A DNA stretch of 64,000 nt from DATHXC01 sp035459965 (GCA_035459965.1 DATHXC010000007.1:62001-126000), one strand, 5' to 3'. Shown: positions 36,725-46,426, counted from the first letter of the stretch. Numbers and translations: made by a program. The notes: a model not told the origin generated them from the sequence alone.

Positions 36725-37357
36725 ATGAACATACTGGCAATTGGTGCCCATTTTGATGATGTGGAGCTTGGTTGTGGTGGCGCCTTGGCAAGGCATTCAA
36801 AAAATGGGGACAGTGTGTATGTCTATGTGGCCACGGTTTCTGGGTTTGCTAATTACAACAACCAGACTGTCCGCTCAAACGATACCGCTTTAACTGAAGC
36901 CCAAGCTGCAATGAAAGTACTGGGAGCAAAAGAACTGATTTGTGGAAAATTCAAGACACTGGAAGTTGAATTCGTTGATACGTTAAATATGGAAATTTTG
37001 CGGATCGTAGAAGAGAAGAAAATTGATATGGTGTATACCCATTGGACAGGGGACATTCATCACGATCATCAGGCTGTAGCCCGGGCATCACTGCATAGCT
37101 GCCGCCATGTTCCGCGCTTACTCATGTACCGTAGCAACTGGTATCACTCTACGATGGAGTTTCGGGGGAATTTTTATGTAGATATCACCCAGTATTGGGC
37201 TACTAAAGAGCGCGCTATCAGGTCGCATGAGTCTGAGATGGAGCGCACTGGCGAAAAGTGGATCAACTTTTTTAGAAATGAAGCTGATAACGCAGGACAG
37301 CGTATCGGAGTCAAACATGCAGAAATTTTTGAAATCGTTAAGTGGCTCGAGGTTTAG
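36725..37357 (+). CDS. PIG-L/LmbE-like deacetylase
   Basis: 210 residues. The zinc-binding AHFDD (family AHPDD) near the N-terminus and the distal HHDH in WTGDIHHDHQAV identify the family, which removes N-acetyl groups from GlcNAc-type substrates. Placed after WbqC in the ulosonic-acid-like block, it may free an amine for a different acyl group. The Pro-to-Phe change in the first motif is mild and leaves the metal ligands intact. Confidence 0.87.
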   Translation: MNILAIGAHFDDVELGCGGALARHSKNGDSVYVYVATVSGFANYNNQTVRSNDTALTEAQAAMKVLGAKELICGKFKTLEVEFVDTLNMEILRIVEEKKIDMVYTHWTGDIHHDHQAVARASLHSCRHVPRLLMYRSNWYHSTMEFRGNFYVDITQYWATKERAIRSHESEMERTGEKWINFFRNEADNAGQRIGVKHAEIFEIVKWLEV

Positions 37358-38400
37358 TGGAAACAAGGCGTCAAATTGAAGTGACCACTGATAAGCCATT
37401 GCATGTCGTCGGGCTCGACACTGTACGTGCTTTTGCTGCACTCTCAGTCATGTTCGCACATATTCTGGGGCCAGGCTTGCCTGATATTTTTACTATGCTG
37501 GGGTTTAATAATGCAATAGCCGGATTATCGAAGTATCTGTTTACCGGGCACCCTGCTGTTATTGTATTTTTTGTTGTATCTGGTTTTTGCATTCACTATC
37601 CCTACACTCGCCGACAGTTACCAGTTTTGGCCTTTACTCTGGCTCGGTGGACCAGAATTATGATTCCGGCATTAATCGCTATGCTATTTGCCCAATTGCT
37701 GGGTATGCATAAATACAATTTTATTGATGGATTCATATTGTGGAGCATTGTTTGTGAGCTCTGGTACTACTCTCTATATCCATTACTACTTGTTCTTTCC
37801 AGAAAAGTATCCTTTGAAAATCAATTTATAGTCGCTTTTGCTATTTCCTTGATAATAGTGATTTATCTCGGTTCTGATCAGTATGGTAACGCTAAGAATT
37901 ATGGGGTAGGGCTCAATTGGTTCGTAGCGCTCCCAAGTTGGTTGCTGGGATGTGTGCTGGCAAATCGTGTTGCACAGCAATCAAATAGAATGCCGGTGAA
38001 TATCAGGCAGATTGTTATGTGGAGAGCATCAGTAGCTGTCGTTGCGTCTATATTGTACTGGCTGACTTTAAATACTTTTATTGGCTACTACCTGACTATG
38101 AACTTTTTTGCCGTATTGGTGGTTTTCTGGATAAATGCTGAAATTAGAGCAAAAAAAGATAAGACCTCATTGTTCGAAAAAATAGGTAAATGGAGTTATT
38201 CAATTTATCTGTTTCATATCATTATCTTTTCTTCTTTAGGCTTGTTATTCGCAGCTGCATCGCCTTTTGGCCGTTTACTTACATTGCCATTGGCGCTGAT
38301 AGGTTGCTATGTGGCATATAAACTATTTGAAGAAAAATCGCATCAACTTGCCAGATACATATTCAAAAAGATTGATAGCAAATCTGGCTGGAATATCTAA
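37357..38400 (+). CDS. Membrane-bound acyltransferase (acyltransferase 3 family)
   Basis: About 347 residues with roughly ten hydrophobic segments. The family-typical start is VVGLDTVRAFAALSVMFAH, with the catalytic His in that segment, and SGFCIHYPYTRR follows. Such enzymes O-acetylate sugars at the membrane. The start is uncertain: GTG at 37357 overlaps the previous TAG by one base and follows CGAGG; GTG at 37342 or 37381 are alternatives. Confidence 0.82.
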   Translation: METRRQIEVTTDKPLHVVGLDTVRAFAALSVMFAHILGPGLPDIFTMLGFNNAIAGLSKYLFTGHPAVIVFFVVSGFCIHYPYTRRQLPVLAFTLARWTRIMIPALIAMLFAQLLGMHKYNFIDGFILWSIVCELWYYSLYPLLLVLSRKVSFENQFIVAFAISLIIVIYLGSDQYGNAKNYGVGLNWFVALPSWLLGCVLANRVAQQSNRMPVNIRQIVMWRASVAVVASILYWLTLNTFIGYYLTMNFFAVLVVFWINAEIRAKKDKTSLFEKIGKWSYSIYLFHIIIFSSLGLLFAAASPFGRLLTLPLALIGCYVAYKLFEEKSHQLARYIFKKIDSKSGWNI

Positions 38401-38420
38401 AAAACTTACGCGAAAATTAA

Positions 38421-39278
38421 ATGGCTTACCAACTCAATAAAATATTAGCGAACTGGGTTATTCCATCAGGCTACCTTAGACTGGCTTCAAAGGTACGCTC
38501 TGGATTTACAAAGTCTGAAAAAATTTCAGCCGAGTCATTAGCGCTGCTAGAGAAAAACAAGCAATTACTTAACAGGCATACAGGTAAACGCTGTTTCATT
38601 TTGGGGGCTGGTTCATCTATTGCTCAGCAAGACTTAAAAAAACTCGCTGGTGAGCATGTGATTAGTGTAAGCAATACTTTCGTGCATAAAGATTTTTCTA
38701 TCATTAAGCCAAAATATCATGTCTTGCCTCATTTAATGCATGGGCATGGACGCGTATATCCGCAAGAGAAGTTCGTTGATTGGTTAAGCCAGATGCATGA
38801 AAAAACTTTAGATGCGGAAATAGTTATGCATCTGGGTGATAAGGGTTTAGTAGATACAAATAATCTATTTCCGGGCAGGGTCATTCATTGGAATGAGTAC
38901 ACTCAATGGAGTGGAGAGTGCCAAAATGAGATTGATTTGGCCAAAGTGCCATCGATATGGTCTGTTTCAGAGTTGGCTATCACTGTCGCTCTATATTTAG
39001 GGTATGAAAAAATATATTTACTTGGTTTTGATCACGATTGGTTTAATGGGTTATTTGTATATTTCTATGATCACAATACAGACCATGCTATTAAGCCAAA
39101 TAAAGAAAATCTCGATCATGTTGATGCTGAGTTTCAAATGCGCCGACATGCTGAAATGTTCAAAAAATACAAATGCCTATATAACATGAAGGCAAATATC
39201 TATAACGCAAATGCTAATCCTCAACATTATCTGGATGTATTTCCTAAAGTCGACTTTTACAGTTTGTTTAATCAATAA
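38421..39278 (+). CDS. DUF115-like putative glycosyltransferase
   Basis: 285 residues. The Rossmann-like start CFILGAGSSIAQQDLKKL and the later SELAITVALYLGYEKIYLLGFDHDW resemble the DUF115/MAF and GT42 sialyltransferase-like superfamily. Those proteins transfer nonulosonic acids from CMP. It follows the NeuB/SpsF/SpsG block, so it is a candidate for adding that sugar. The assignment rests on motif resemblance only. Confidence 0.6.
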   Translation: MAYQLNKILANWVIPSGYLRLASKVRSGFTKSEKISAESLALLEKNKQLLNRHTGKRCFILGAGSSIAQQDLKKLAGEHVISVSNTFVHKDFSIIKPKYHVLPHLMHGHGRVYPQEKFVDWLSQMHEKTLDAEIVMHLGDKGLVDTNNLFPGRVIHWNEYTQWSGECQNEIDLAKVPSIWSVSELAITVALYLGYEKIYLLGFDHDWFNGLFVYFYDHNTDHAIKPNKENLDHVDAEFQMRRHAEMFKKYKCLYNMKANIYNANANPQHYLDVFPKVDFYSLFNQ

Positions 39279-39964
39279 TGGCTATTCTAAAACTCATTAA
39301 CTCTATATATCGCAGATACAAGAGTGCTGTCGAGCAGGTGGTATTGCTTAAGGATTTTCAATCAAAAAATCCAACTTGTAGAATTATGACGACTGCACTC
39401 CATAGTGTAGAAATGCATGAAAATGTCGCGATTCTAAATAATAGCTATCTGGAGCGCGTTACTTTAGGTCGCTTTAGTTATGTTTCGAATGACTCTAAGT
39501 TGGTCAACGTCAAAATCGGAAGCTTTTGTTCCATAGGGCCTCATGTGCAGATAGGCTTGGGGCCTCATCCATCAAGAGATTTTATCTCAAGCTATCCTGC
39601 ATTTTTCACTGATAAAAACACTGGATGCCCTTTGAGTTTCAGGCAGAGCAAAATATTCGACGATAGTGTTCCTCCAACTAAGCTTGGTCACGATGTTTGG
39701 GTGGGATCTAATGTTATTTTGCCCGGAGGTATAAGCGTTGGAACTGGCGCTATTATTGCTGCAGGAGCAGTAGTTGTAAAAGATGTCCCACCCTATGCAA
39801 TCGTAGGAGGTAACCCGGCAAAGGTAATCAGGTATAGATTCTCTGAAGCCGAAATAGCCTTTATTTTAGATGCTCAATGGTGGAATTGGCCAAGTGAAAA
39901 AATCATTAAAAATGTAGATGGCTTTGCTGACTTTGATAAATTTAAGGTGATAGCAATTGATTAG
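39278..39964 (+). CDS. CatB-like hexapeptide acetyltransferase
   Basis: 228 residues of left-handed beta-helix, with IGSFCSIGPHVQIGLGPHPSRDFISSYP containing the catalytic-type His and the xenobiotic-acetyltransferase layout. LGHDVWVGSNVILPGG and GAIIAAGAVVVKDVPPYAIVGGNPA follow, with the C-terminal helix WWNWPSEKI. It most likely O- or N-acetylates a sugar of the glycan. The ATG overlaps the TAA of the previous gene. Confidence 0.83.
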   Translation: MAILKLINSIYRRYKSAVEQVVLLKDFQSKNPTCRIMTTALHSVEMHENVAILNNSYLERVTLGRFSYVSNDSKLVNVKIGSFCSIGPHVQIGLGPHPSRDFISSYPAFFTDKNTGCPLSFRQSKIFDDSVPPTKLGHDVWVGSNVILPGGISVGTGAIIAAGAVVVKDVPPYAIVGGNPAKVIRYRFSEAEIAFILDAQWWNWPSEKIIKNVDGFADFDKFKVIAID

Positions 39965-40904
39965 TTGTCCTGTATGCCAATCTACTATTACTCAGTTTTA
40001 TGGTAAGCGTTACGATGATCGCTATGCCTACCCGGGCACATTTGATTTATTGAGGTGCACTAGCTGTAAGCATCTTTTTTTGGATGCAAACTTTACGCCT
40101 GAACAACTTGGCCATCTGTATTCCAGCTATTATCCACGCTCCAGTTTTAATGTTGAGCAGTATCAGCCGCATACTGAAGTTGAAGGCTTTAGAGCATGGT
40201 TGAACGGTTACAAAAGTTCGACTTTTCGCTGGGTTCCGAGGAGTGTCAGGGTACTTGATATCGGTTGTGGCTTTGGTCAGTCACTTGGTTATCACCAGGC
40301 ACGTGGTTGTGAAGTATATGGTGTTGAGGCTGATGAGAATATTCGGCGGGTGGCGGAGAAGTTCGATTACAAGGTTCATGTTGGGTTGTTTGATCCGGCA
40401 CAATACCCTGATGGATTTTTTGACTATGTGACGATGGATCAGGTAATCGAACATGTTACAGACCCATTATCTACTTTTTCTGGAGTAGCTAAAATCCTCA
40501 AATCCGGAGGTAGACTAGTACTGAGCACACCTAATGCCAATGGCTGGGGTGCTAAGACTTTTGGCCGGCGCTGGATTAATTGGCATACGCCTTACCATTT
40601 GCAGTTTTTCTCTAAGCGCTCAATCAAGCTGGCTGCAGAGCAGGCTGGCCTGAGTTTGTTAGAGGTCAAGACAATTACTAATTCAGAATGGATTTTTTAT
40701 CAATGGATTCATGCTGGTATGTTCCCTGCACAAGGTGAGCGCTCTGTATTTTGGGCACCTAATATAAAAAAAACGCGCTTGCAGAGTCTGATGCTCAGAG
40801 TGCTTTTAATAATGCATAAAACAAAAATAAATCATTTATTAACTCGAGTATTTGATGCGATTGGCTTGGGCGATAATTATTTAATGATTTTCAAAAAACC
40901 ATGA
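39957..40904 (+). CDS. SAM-dependent methyltransferase with N-terminal zinc ribbon
   Basis: 315 residues. Four cysteines in CPVCQS and LRCTSCKHLF form a putative zinc ribbon, followed by a class I fold with VLDIGCGFGQSLGY for SAM and MDQVIEHVTDPL. This two-part layout is common in polysaccharide loci. The target (sugar O- or C-methylation) is unknown. It overlaps the gene before by 8 bp and the one after by 4. Confidence 0.85.
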   Translation: MISCPVCQSTITQFYGKRYDDRYAYPGTFDLLRCTSCKHLFLDANFTPEQLGHLYSSYYPRSSFNVEQYQPHTEVEGFRAWLNGYKSSTFRWVPRSVRVLDIGCGFGQSLGYHQARGCEVYGVEADENIRRVAEKFDYKVHVGLFDPAQYPDGFFDYVTMDQVIEHVTDPLSTFSGVAKILKSGGRLVLSTPNANGWGAKTFGRRWINWHTPYHLQFFSKRSIKLAAEQAGLSLLEVKTITNSEWIFYQWIHAGMFPAQGERSVFWAPNIKKTRLQSLMLRVLLIMHKTKINHLLTRVFDAIGLGDNYLMIFKKP

Positions 40905-41743
40905 CTGATAAGTTGCATATATTGCTACCTGTACATAACAGGAGAGCAATAACAGAATCTTTTGTAGAGTGTCTGGTTGCACAAACCTATAAAAACTATC
41001 ACTTAATCCTGGTTGATGATGGTTCAACTGACGGCACTTCTGCAATGGTTCAGGCCAAAATTCCCAATCTGACAGTCATCAAAGGTAAAGGCGATTGGTG
41101 GTGGGCTGGAAGCTTACAACAAGGCCTAAATTGGCTAAAAAAGTCTGATTTGAACGATGACGCATTATTGTTGTTTATAAATGATGACGTCAGTTTTCAG
41201 AATGATTATCTGGAACGAGGCATCAGCCTAATGGCTAATAATGCAGGTGTATTAATGTTGTCTAGATTTATAGCTGATGATGGTCAGATTTCGGAAACCG
41301 GGGTTTGTGCAGACTTAAAGACTCTGACGTTTAATGTGGCAAAATCTAATCAACAAATAAACTGTTTATCCACTAGAGGACTTTTTGCGTATTGGAAAGA
41401 TATAAAGTTAATAGGCGATTTCCATCCAATACTTTTGCCGCATTACCTATCAGATTATGAGTACACAATTCGTGCACACAATAAAGGTTTTAAGTGTGAA
41501 ACTAGCCCTGATTTGTTGATTAAACCCAATCTCGAAACAACGGGTTATCACACAATAAGTCAGGGTGGTATAGTTCAATTCTTGAAGCACTATTTTTCTA
41601 AGAAATCACCCGGCAATCCTGTCTATTTCACCATGTTTATTTTGTTGACTGGACGGTCTATGTCGATAATCAAGAACATTCTTAATCTATGGCTTCATGC
41701 TATCAAGTTGATTGTAAAAACCGATCACTTGGCTAAAAAATAA
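40901..41743 (+). CDS. Family 2 glycosyltransferase
   Basis: 280 residues. The GT-A nucleotide-binding start reads ILLPVHNRRAITESFV, then LILVDDGSTDGTS and the metal-binding INDDVSF. The segment KGKGDWWWAGSLQQGL resembles rhamnosyltransferase-like GT2 enzymes. Donor and acceptor are not predictable. Confidence 0.85.
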   Translation: MTDKLHILLPVHNRRAITESFVECLVAQTYKNYHLILVDDGSTDGTSAMVQAKIPNLTVIKGKGDWWWAGSLQQGLNWLKKSDLNDDALLLFINDDVSFQNDYLERGISLMANNAGVLMLSRFIADDGQISETGVCADLKTLTFNVAKSNQQINCLSTRGLFAYWKDIKLIGDFHPILLPHYLSDYEYTIRAHNKGFKCETSPDLLIKPNLETTGYHTISQGGIVQFLKHYFSKKSPGNPVYFTMFILLTGRSMSIIKNILNLWLHAIKLIVKTDHLAKK

Positions 41744-42654
41744 TGAATGCGCCTATAGCCTTATTTGTCTATGCCCGGCCAGAGCATACAAAAAAAACAG
41801 TTGAAGCCTTGCAACAGAATACACTTGCAAGTCAGAGTGATCTTGTTGTCTTTGCAGACGCTGCCAAGCATGCTGAACTTGGTAATAAGTGCCAGGAAGT
41901 TCGCGAATACATAAGAACGATTGAGGGATTCAAGACTGTTACAATTCATGAACGAAATGAAAACTGGGGACTAGCCAAATCAATTATTAATGGCGTATCT
42001 GAGTTAGTAAAGTCGCATGGCAGGGTGATTGTGCTTGAAGATGATCTAGTAACTTCACCGTACTTTCTGGAATATATGAATGCTGCGCTTGATCGTTACC
42101 AAAATGATGAGCAAGTCATGCATATATCCGGCTATATGTTTCCAATTGAACAATCAGGGCTTGCCGAGACTTTTTTTCTTAGAACAGCTTCCTGCTGGGG
42201 TTGGGCAACTTGGGCTAGAGCCTGGCAACATTTCGAGAAAGACGCTGAAGCTCTGATTGGGAGTTTCTCACGAGAAACAATCAAACGATTCAATATGGAT
42301 GGCACCTATGATTTTTGGACGCAAGTACTAAAAAATCAGACTAAAGAAATCAATACTTGGGCGGTATTCTGGTATGCCACAGTTTTTCAAAAACAAGGAT
42401 TGTGTCTGCACCCGGCGATATCAATGACTGTGAATATAGGGATAGATGGGACAGGCATTCATTGTGGTAATAACGATGTGTTCAACACTGCTTTGGCCCA
42501 TCGGCCTATTGCGCGATTTACCGATATATTGAACGAGGATCCACTCGCGCTGAAAAAACTTAAAGTTTTTTTTCGATCGCTCAGGCCAACATGGTTTAGT
42601 AAAGTAAATAGAAGAATAAAAAGTGTTTATATAAAGGTCAGTTCATGTTTTTAA
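41743..42654 (+). CDS. GT-A fold glycosyltransferase
   Basis: 303 residues. IALFVYARPEHTKKTVEAL and VIVLEDDLVTSPYFLEYMN (the EDD acting as DXD) place it with GT2/GNT-I-like sugar transferases often annotated in O-antigen loci. ASCWGWATWARAW is a further conserved stretch of this group. It overlaps the next gene by 10 bp. Confidence 0.8.
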   Translation: MNAPIALFVYARPEHTKKTVEALQQNTLASQSDLVVFADAAKHAELGNKCQEVREYIRTIEGFKTVTIHERNENWGLAKSIINGVSELVKSHGRVIVLEDDLVTSPYFLEYMNAALDRYQNDEQVMHISGYMFPIEQSGLAETFFLRTASCWGWATWARAWQHFEKDAEALIGSFSRETIKRFNMDGTYDFWTQVLKNQTKEINTWAVFWYATVFQKQGLCLHPAISMTVNIGIDGTGIHCGNNDVFNTALAHRPIARFTDILNEDPLALKKLKVFFRSLRPTWFSKVNRRIKSVYIKVSSCF

Positions 42655-43406
42655 AGCAACTCATTTTGAAGTTCATCAGATTTTTTGGTTTCGAGTTGGT
42701 GCGACTGAATGCTCAAGTAAGTTTTAGCCGGGATATCCCTTCTAGCTCTATAAATACTTATAACAAAGTTAAGTCCTACACCATGACCTCTCCTGAGCGC
42801 ATATTCTCGCTTTGTGATGCAGTGAGATATATCCATGATCAGAAGATTGATGGTGATATTGTTGAGTGTGGTGTCTGGAGGGGTGGCAGTATGATGGCCG
42901 TCGCAGATACGCTTGTGGGTTTGGCTGATACTAGCAAGAGTCTCTACCTTTTCGATACGTTTGAGGGAATGGCGCCGCCAACAGATGACGATATTGATAT
43001 TAGCGGTGTTTCCGCTGAAGATTTATTGAAAAACACTGAAAAGACTGAGGATGACTCAGTCTGGTGTTATGCAGGTCTGGAGCTAGTTAAATCTGCAGTG
43101 AGCACAATTGGCTATCCAGGTGAAAAAATTCATTATGTACAAGGCATGGTAGAGCAAACCATACCAGAGCATGCTCCAGCACGAATTGCCCTCTTGAGGT
43201 TGGATACAGATTGGTATGAATCAACTAAACATGAGATGGAGCATTTATTTCCCCGCCTGGCCAAAGGCGGCATTCTGATCATTGATGATTATGGTCATTG
43301 GCAGGGTGCAAGAAAGGCCGTGGATGAGTATTTAGGGCAACATCAGGTGAAAGTGTTTCTTAACAGAATAGACTACACCGGGCGTATTGCAGTAAAGCTG
43401 GATTAA
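42645..43406 (+). CDS. TylF/MycF-family methyltransferase
   Basis: 253 residues. The region GDIVECGVWRGGSMM binds SAM, YLFDTFEGMAPPT follows, and LRLDTDWYESTKHEMEHLFPRL with IIDDYGHWQGARKAV carries the metal-binding Asp residues. Family members O-methylate deoxysugars (macrocin O-methyltransferase). It likely methylates a deoxysugar such as fucose or QuiNAc in the product. Confidence 0.88.
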   Translation: MFLKQLILKFIRFFGFELVRLNAQVSFSRDIPSSSINTYNKVKSYTMTSPERIFSLCDAVRYIHDQKIDGDIVECGVWRGGSMMAVADTLVGLADTSKSLYLFDTFEGMAPPTDDDIDISGVSAEDLLKNTEKTEDDSVWCYAGLELVKSAVSTIGYPGEKIHYVQGMVEQTIPEHAPARIALLRLDTDWYESTKHEMEHLFPRLAKGGILIIDDYGHWQGARKAVDEYLGQHQVKVFLNRIDYTGRIAVKLD

Positions 43407-43407
43407 T

Positions 43408-44241
43408 ATGACTCAGAGCAAAATGATCAATATAGGTTGCGGGTCTATTCATCATCCTGAGTGGATCAATCTTGATGTTGCATCAGATGACCCGGAAGTA
43501 TTATCTGTCGATATTACTCGCGGCCTACCTTTCAAAAACTCTTCCATTGATGTTTGCTACAGCTCGCATGTTTTGGAGCATCTTGATAAGCGGGCTGCTA
43601 AGGTTTTTTTGACGGAATGTTTCCGCGTATTGAGTAGTGGAGGTTCAATCAGGCTGGTAGTCCCTGACTTGGAAGTTATCGCGCGGGAGTATCTCAAGCA
43701 TCTTGAATTGGCAGCAGTGGGAAACCAATCCGCTTTTTCAGATTACGATTGGATTATGCTGGAGATGTACGATCAGGTTGCTAGAGCTACTCCCGGCGGC
43801 GAAATGGCAAATTTCCTTGTTCATTTGCCAGAGAGTCAGCGAGCATATGTCCGCTCAAGGATTGGGGCAGAAGCAGACCGTTTATGGATGACAGATAATG
43901 ATCATACAGTTAACAGTTCAAGAAAACGGTCTAAATGTTTCCTTGAAATTCAAAAACGATGGCGATTAAGACTGGCTCGCCTGCTTGTGCGTCTGGTAGC
44001 AGGGAAGTCTGCATTAGACAGCTTCAAGCGAGGTCTTTTTAGAGATACTGGTGAAGTGCATCAATGGATGTATGACCGATACTCACTAAAGCGTTCACTA
44101 GAGCAGGTTGGCTTTGTAAATGTAAAAGTATGTGCGGCAGAAGAAAGCCGGATTTCAGGCTATCAAGAATACGCACTTGATATAAAAGATGGCGCTGTGA
44201 GAAAGCCAGATTCACTCTTTATTGAAGCTTCCAAGCCATGA
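43408..44241 (+). CDS. SAM-dependent methyltransferase
   Basis: 277 residues. INIGCGSIHHPEWINLDV is the SAM loop, VCYSSHVLEHLDKR and FRVLSSGGSIRLVVPDLE follow, as in predicted SAM methyltransferases of EPS loci. The C-terminal half is less typical. Substrate unknown; it is 1 bp downstream of the TylF-like gene. Confidence 0.82.
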   Translation: MTQSKMINIGCGSIHHPEWINLDVASDDPEVLSVDITRGLPFKNSSIDVCYSSHVLEHLDKRAAKVFLTECFRVLSSGGSIRLVVPDLEVIAREYLKHLELAAVGNQSAFSDYDWIMLEMYDQVARATPGGEMANFLVHLPESQRAYVRSRIGAEADRLWMTDNDHTVNSSRKRSKCFLEIQKRWRLRLARLLVRLVAGKSALDSFKRGLFRDTGEVHQWMYDRYSLKRSLEQVGFVNVKVCAAEESRISGYQEYALDIKDGAVRKPDSLFIEASKP

Positions 44242-45482
44242 AGGTTGTTTTGTTAAATACTTACGATATTCAGGGTGGGGCTGCTATCGCGACCTATCGG
44301 CTGCACAAAGGCTTAAGAAAGTATGGTGTAAAGTCGAAACTGCTTGTGCAATACAAAAGGTCTGATGACTTTACTGTCGTAGGTACTCAGGGCCGAGTTG
44401 AAAGAATACTTTCTTATTTCAGGCCATATCTTGATGCTTTGGTGAACAGGGTATACAGAAATAAAAAGCGAGAGCTCTTCTCCGCTGCCTTGGTGCCAGA
44501 TTTCCTTGCAAAGAAGATCACTAAACTCAACCCTCAGATAGTTCATCTGTTTTGGGTAGCAGGCGGATTTTTCAGAGTTGAAACCTTAAAAAACATTCAA
44601 GTGCCTGTGGTATGGACATTACACGATATGTGGCCATTTACCGGCGGCTGCCACTACGATGATGAGTGTGGAAAATTTAAGAATCATTGCGGTAATTGCC
44701 CTATTTTAAACTCTGGCAAAGATAAAGACTTATCTCATCTAGTACTCAAACGTAAACTAGAAGCATGGGATCAAGTACCTATAGTTGTGGTGGCAACGAG
44801 TTACTGGCTGGCTGATATGGCTAAGGCAAGTAGTGTTTTTAAGGATAAAAGAGTTGTAGTGATTCCGAACGGAATCGATACTGATAAATATAAACCGATT
44901 GATAAAGCAGTTTCCAGGCAAACATGGGGACTGCCCCTAGATAAAAACCTGGTTCTGTTCTCGGCTTTCAGTGCAACCAGTGATAAGCGTAAAGGCAATC
45001 AATTTCTAGTGCCTGCACTTGAGTCCATGGCTAGAGAGGGCTGGGGCGAAAATACCGAGCTCGTCATCATTGGTGCTTCAGAACCTGAACATCCTGCTAA
45101 TCTGGGCATGAAGGTTCACTATATTGGTAATCTGGGTGATGAAATCAGCCAGATTCTGCTTTACTCGGCAGTGGATGTAACTGTAGCTCCTTCCATGCAG
45201 GAGAATTTATCCAACACAGTAATGGAATCCTTGGCTTGTGGGGCCCCGGTGGTTGCTTTTAATGTGGGTGGGATGCCAGATCTGATTGACCACATGTCTA
45301 CTGGATATTTAGCTAGACCCTTTGAGGTTGATGATCTGGCAGCAGGCATAAAATGGGTTGTTGAGGATAAAAATAGACATGGTTTACTTTCGCAGGCAGC
45401 GAGAAAATCCGTTCTTGAGAAATATGCCTTGGAGAAAGTATCCAATCAATATATTGATTTATATCAGGATATATTGAAGTGA
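44238..45482 (+). CDS. Family 4 glycosyltransferase (GT-B)
   Basis: 414 residues. The N-terminal QGGAAIATYRLHKGL and WTLHDMWPFTGGCHY with a Cys-rich insertion (CHYDDECGKFKNHCGNCP) are shared with WcaC-like colanic-acid transferases. VIPNGIDTDKYKP and the EX7E motif in QENLSNTVMESLACGAP mark the GT4 nucleotide site. It overlaps its neighbours by 4 bp on both sides. Confidence 0.88.
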   Translation: MKVVLLNTYDIQGGAAIATYRLHKGLRKYGVKSKLLVQYKRSDDFTVVGTQGRVERILSYFRPYLDALVNRVYRNKKRELFSAALVPDFLAKKITKLNPQIVHLFWVAGGFFRVETLKNIQVPVVWTLHDMWPFTGGCHYDDECGKFKNHCGNCPILNSGKDKDLSHLVLKRKLEAWDQVPIVVVATSYWLADMAKASSVFKDKRVVVIPNGIDTDKYKPIDKAVSRQTWGLPLDKNLVLFSAFSATSDKRKGNQFLVPALESMAREGWGENTELVIIGASEPEHPANLGMKVHYIGNLGDEISQILLYSAVDVTVAPSMQENLSNTVMESLACGAPVVAFNVGGMPDLIDHMSTGYLARPFEVDDLAAGIKWVVEDKNRHGLLSQAARKSVLEKYALEKVSNQYIDLYQDILK

Positions 45483-46399
45483 AAATACTCATTCTTGGTG
45501 GTAGTGGTTTTATTGGCTCTCACTTGTGCGAACAGCTGATTGTTGCTGGTCATGATGTAACGGTATTTCATCAGCCTGGTGCCAGCAATAAAAATCTATT
45601 ACAGATTGAAAGCAAGCTAAGGATTATTGAAGGTAACTTCAATAATGTGAATGACATTACAAAAGCTTTGCAGGGCATGGAGCTTGTAGTCCATCTGGTC
45701 AGCGCCACCTTGCCTGGAAACTCGTTTCTAAATCCTACCTATGATGTTCAAATGAACGTAATCAGTTCGATTCAGTTATTTGACCAATGTGTGAAAGCCA
45801 ATGTTAAAAAGGTCGTTTTTGTGTCATCAGGTGGCACAGTGTATGGCATACCTACAGAGCAACCAATCAAAGAAACGCACGCTTTAAATCCAATTTCCCC
45901 TTATGGCATTTCAAAGCTGGCAATTGAAAAGTATCTTGCCATGTACCACTATCATTTCGGTTTGGACTACACAATTCTTCGTTTATCGAATCCATTTGGG
46001 CCGAGGCAGGAACCAACTCGTGGCCAGGGGGTAATCGCTACATGGATCAGTAAGATTCGTCAGGGTGAACCCATCGAAATATGGGGTAATGGTGAGATTG
46101 TGCGAGACTATCTTTATATAGATGACGCTGTTAGTGCCATATCAACGGCGGTATCCAATCACAGTCAGCACAAGGTTTTCAATGTGGGCTCTGGAAAAGG
46201 CCACTCACTGCTTGATCTACATACATTAATACAAGTGCAGTTAGGAAAGCCTGTCCAAATCGTATTTCGCGATATGCAAAAAGTGGATGTGCCAGTGAAT
46301 GTATTGGATATTATGTTGATTAACCAGCACTTAGGCTGGTCGCCACAAGTTGATATAGCAGATGGCGTAAAAAGATTATGGATGCATCCTCTTGTTTAA
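45479..46399 (+). CDS. NAD-dependent sugar epimerase (GalE-like SDR)
   Basis: 306 residues: LGGSGFIGSHLCEQL for NAD, SSGGTVYGIPTEQP with the catalytic Ser/Thr, and SPYGISKLAIEKY with the Tyr-Lys pair. It looks like a UDP-hexose 4-epimerase, supplying a galacto-configured sugar nucleotide to the transferases around it. Substrate is not certain. Confidence 0.83.
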   Translation: MKILILGGSGFIGSHLCEQLIVAGHDVTVFHQPGASNKNLLQIESKLRIIEGNFNNVNDITKALQGMELVVHLVSATLPGNSFLNPTYDVQMNVISSIQLFDQCVKANVKKVVFVSSGGTVYGIPTEQPIKETHALNPISPYGISKLAIEKYLAMYHYHFGLDYTILRLSNPFGPRQEPTRGQGVIATWISKIRQGEPIEIWGNGEIVRDYLYIDDAVSAISTAVSNHSQHKVFNVGSGKGHSLLDLHTLIQVQLGKPVQIVFRDMQKVDVPVNVLDIMLINQHLGWSPQVDIADGVKRLWMHPLV

Positions 46400-46426
46400 T
46401 TCACTTGCATTAATAGATACTTATAT

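Noticed and set aside
29208..37357. Plain legionaminic- or pseudaminic-acid operon
   Set aside because: The aminotransferase is absent and no complete canonical set of Leg or Pse enzymes is seen; an SDR reductase and a radical SAM enzyme replace expected members.
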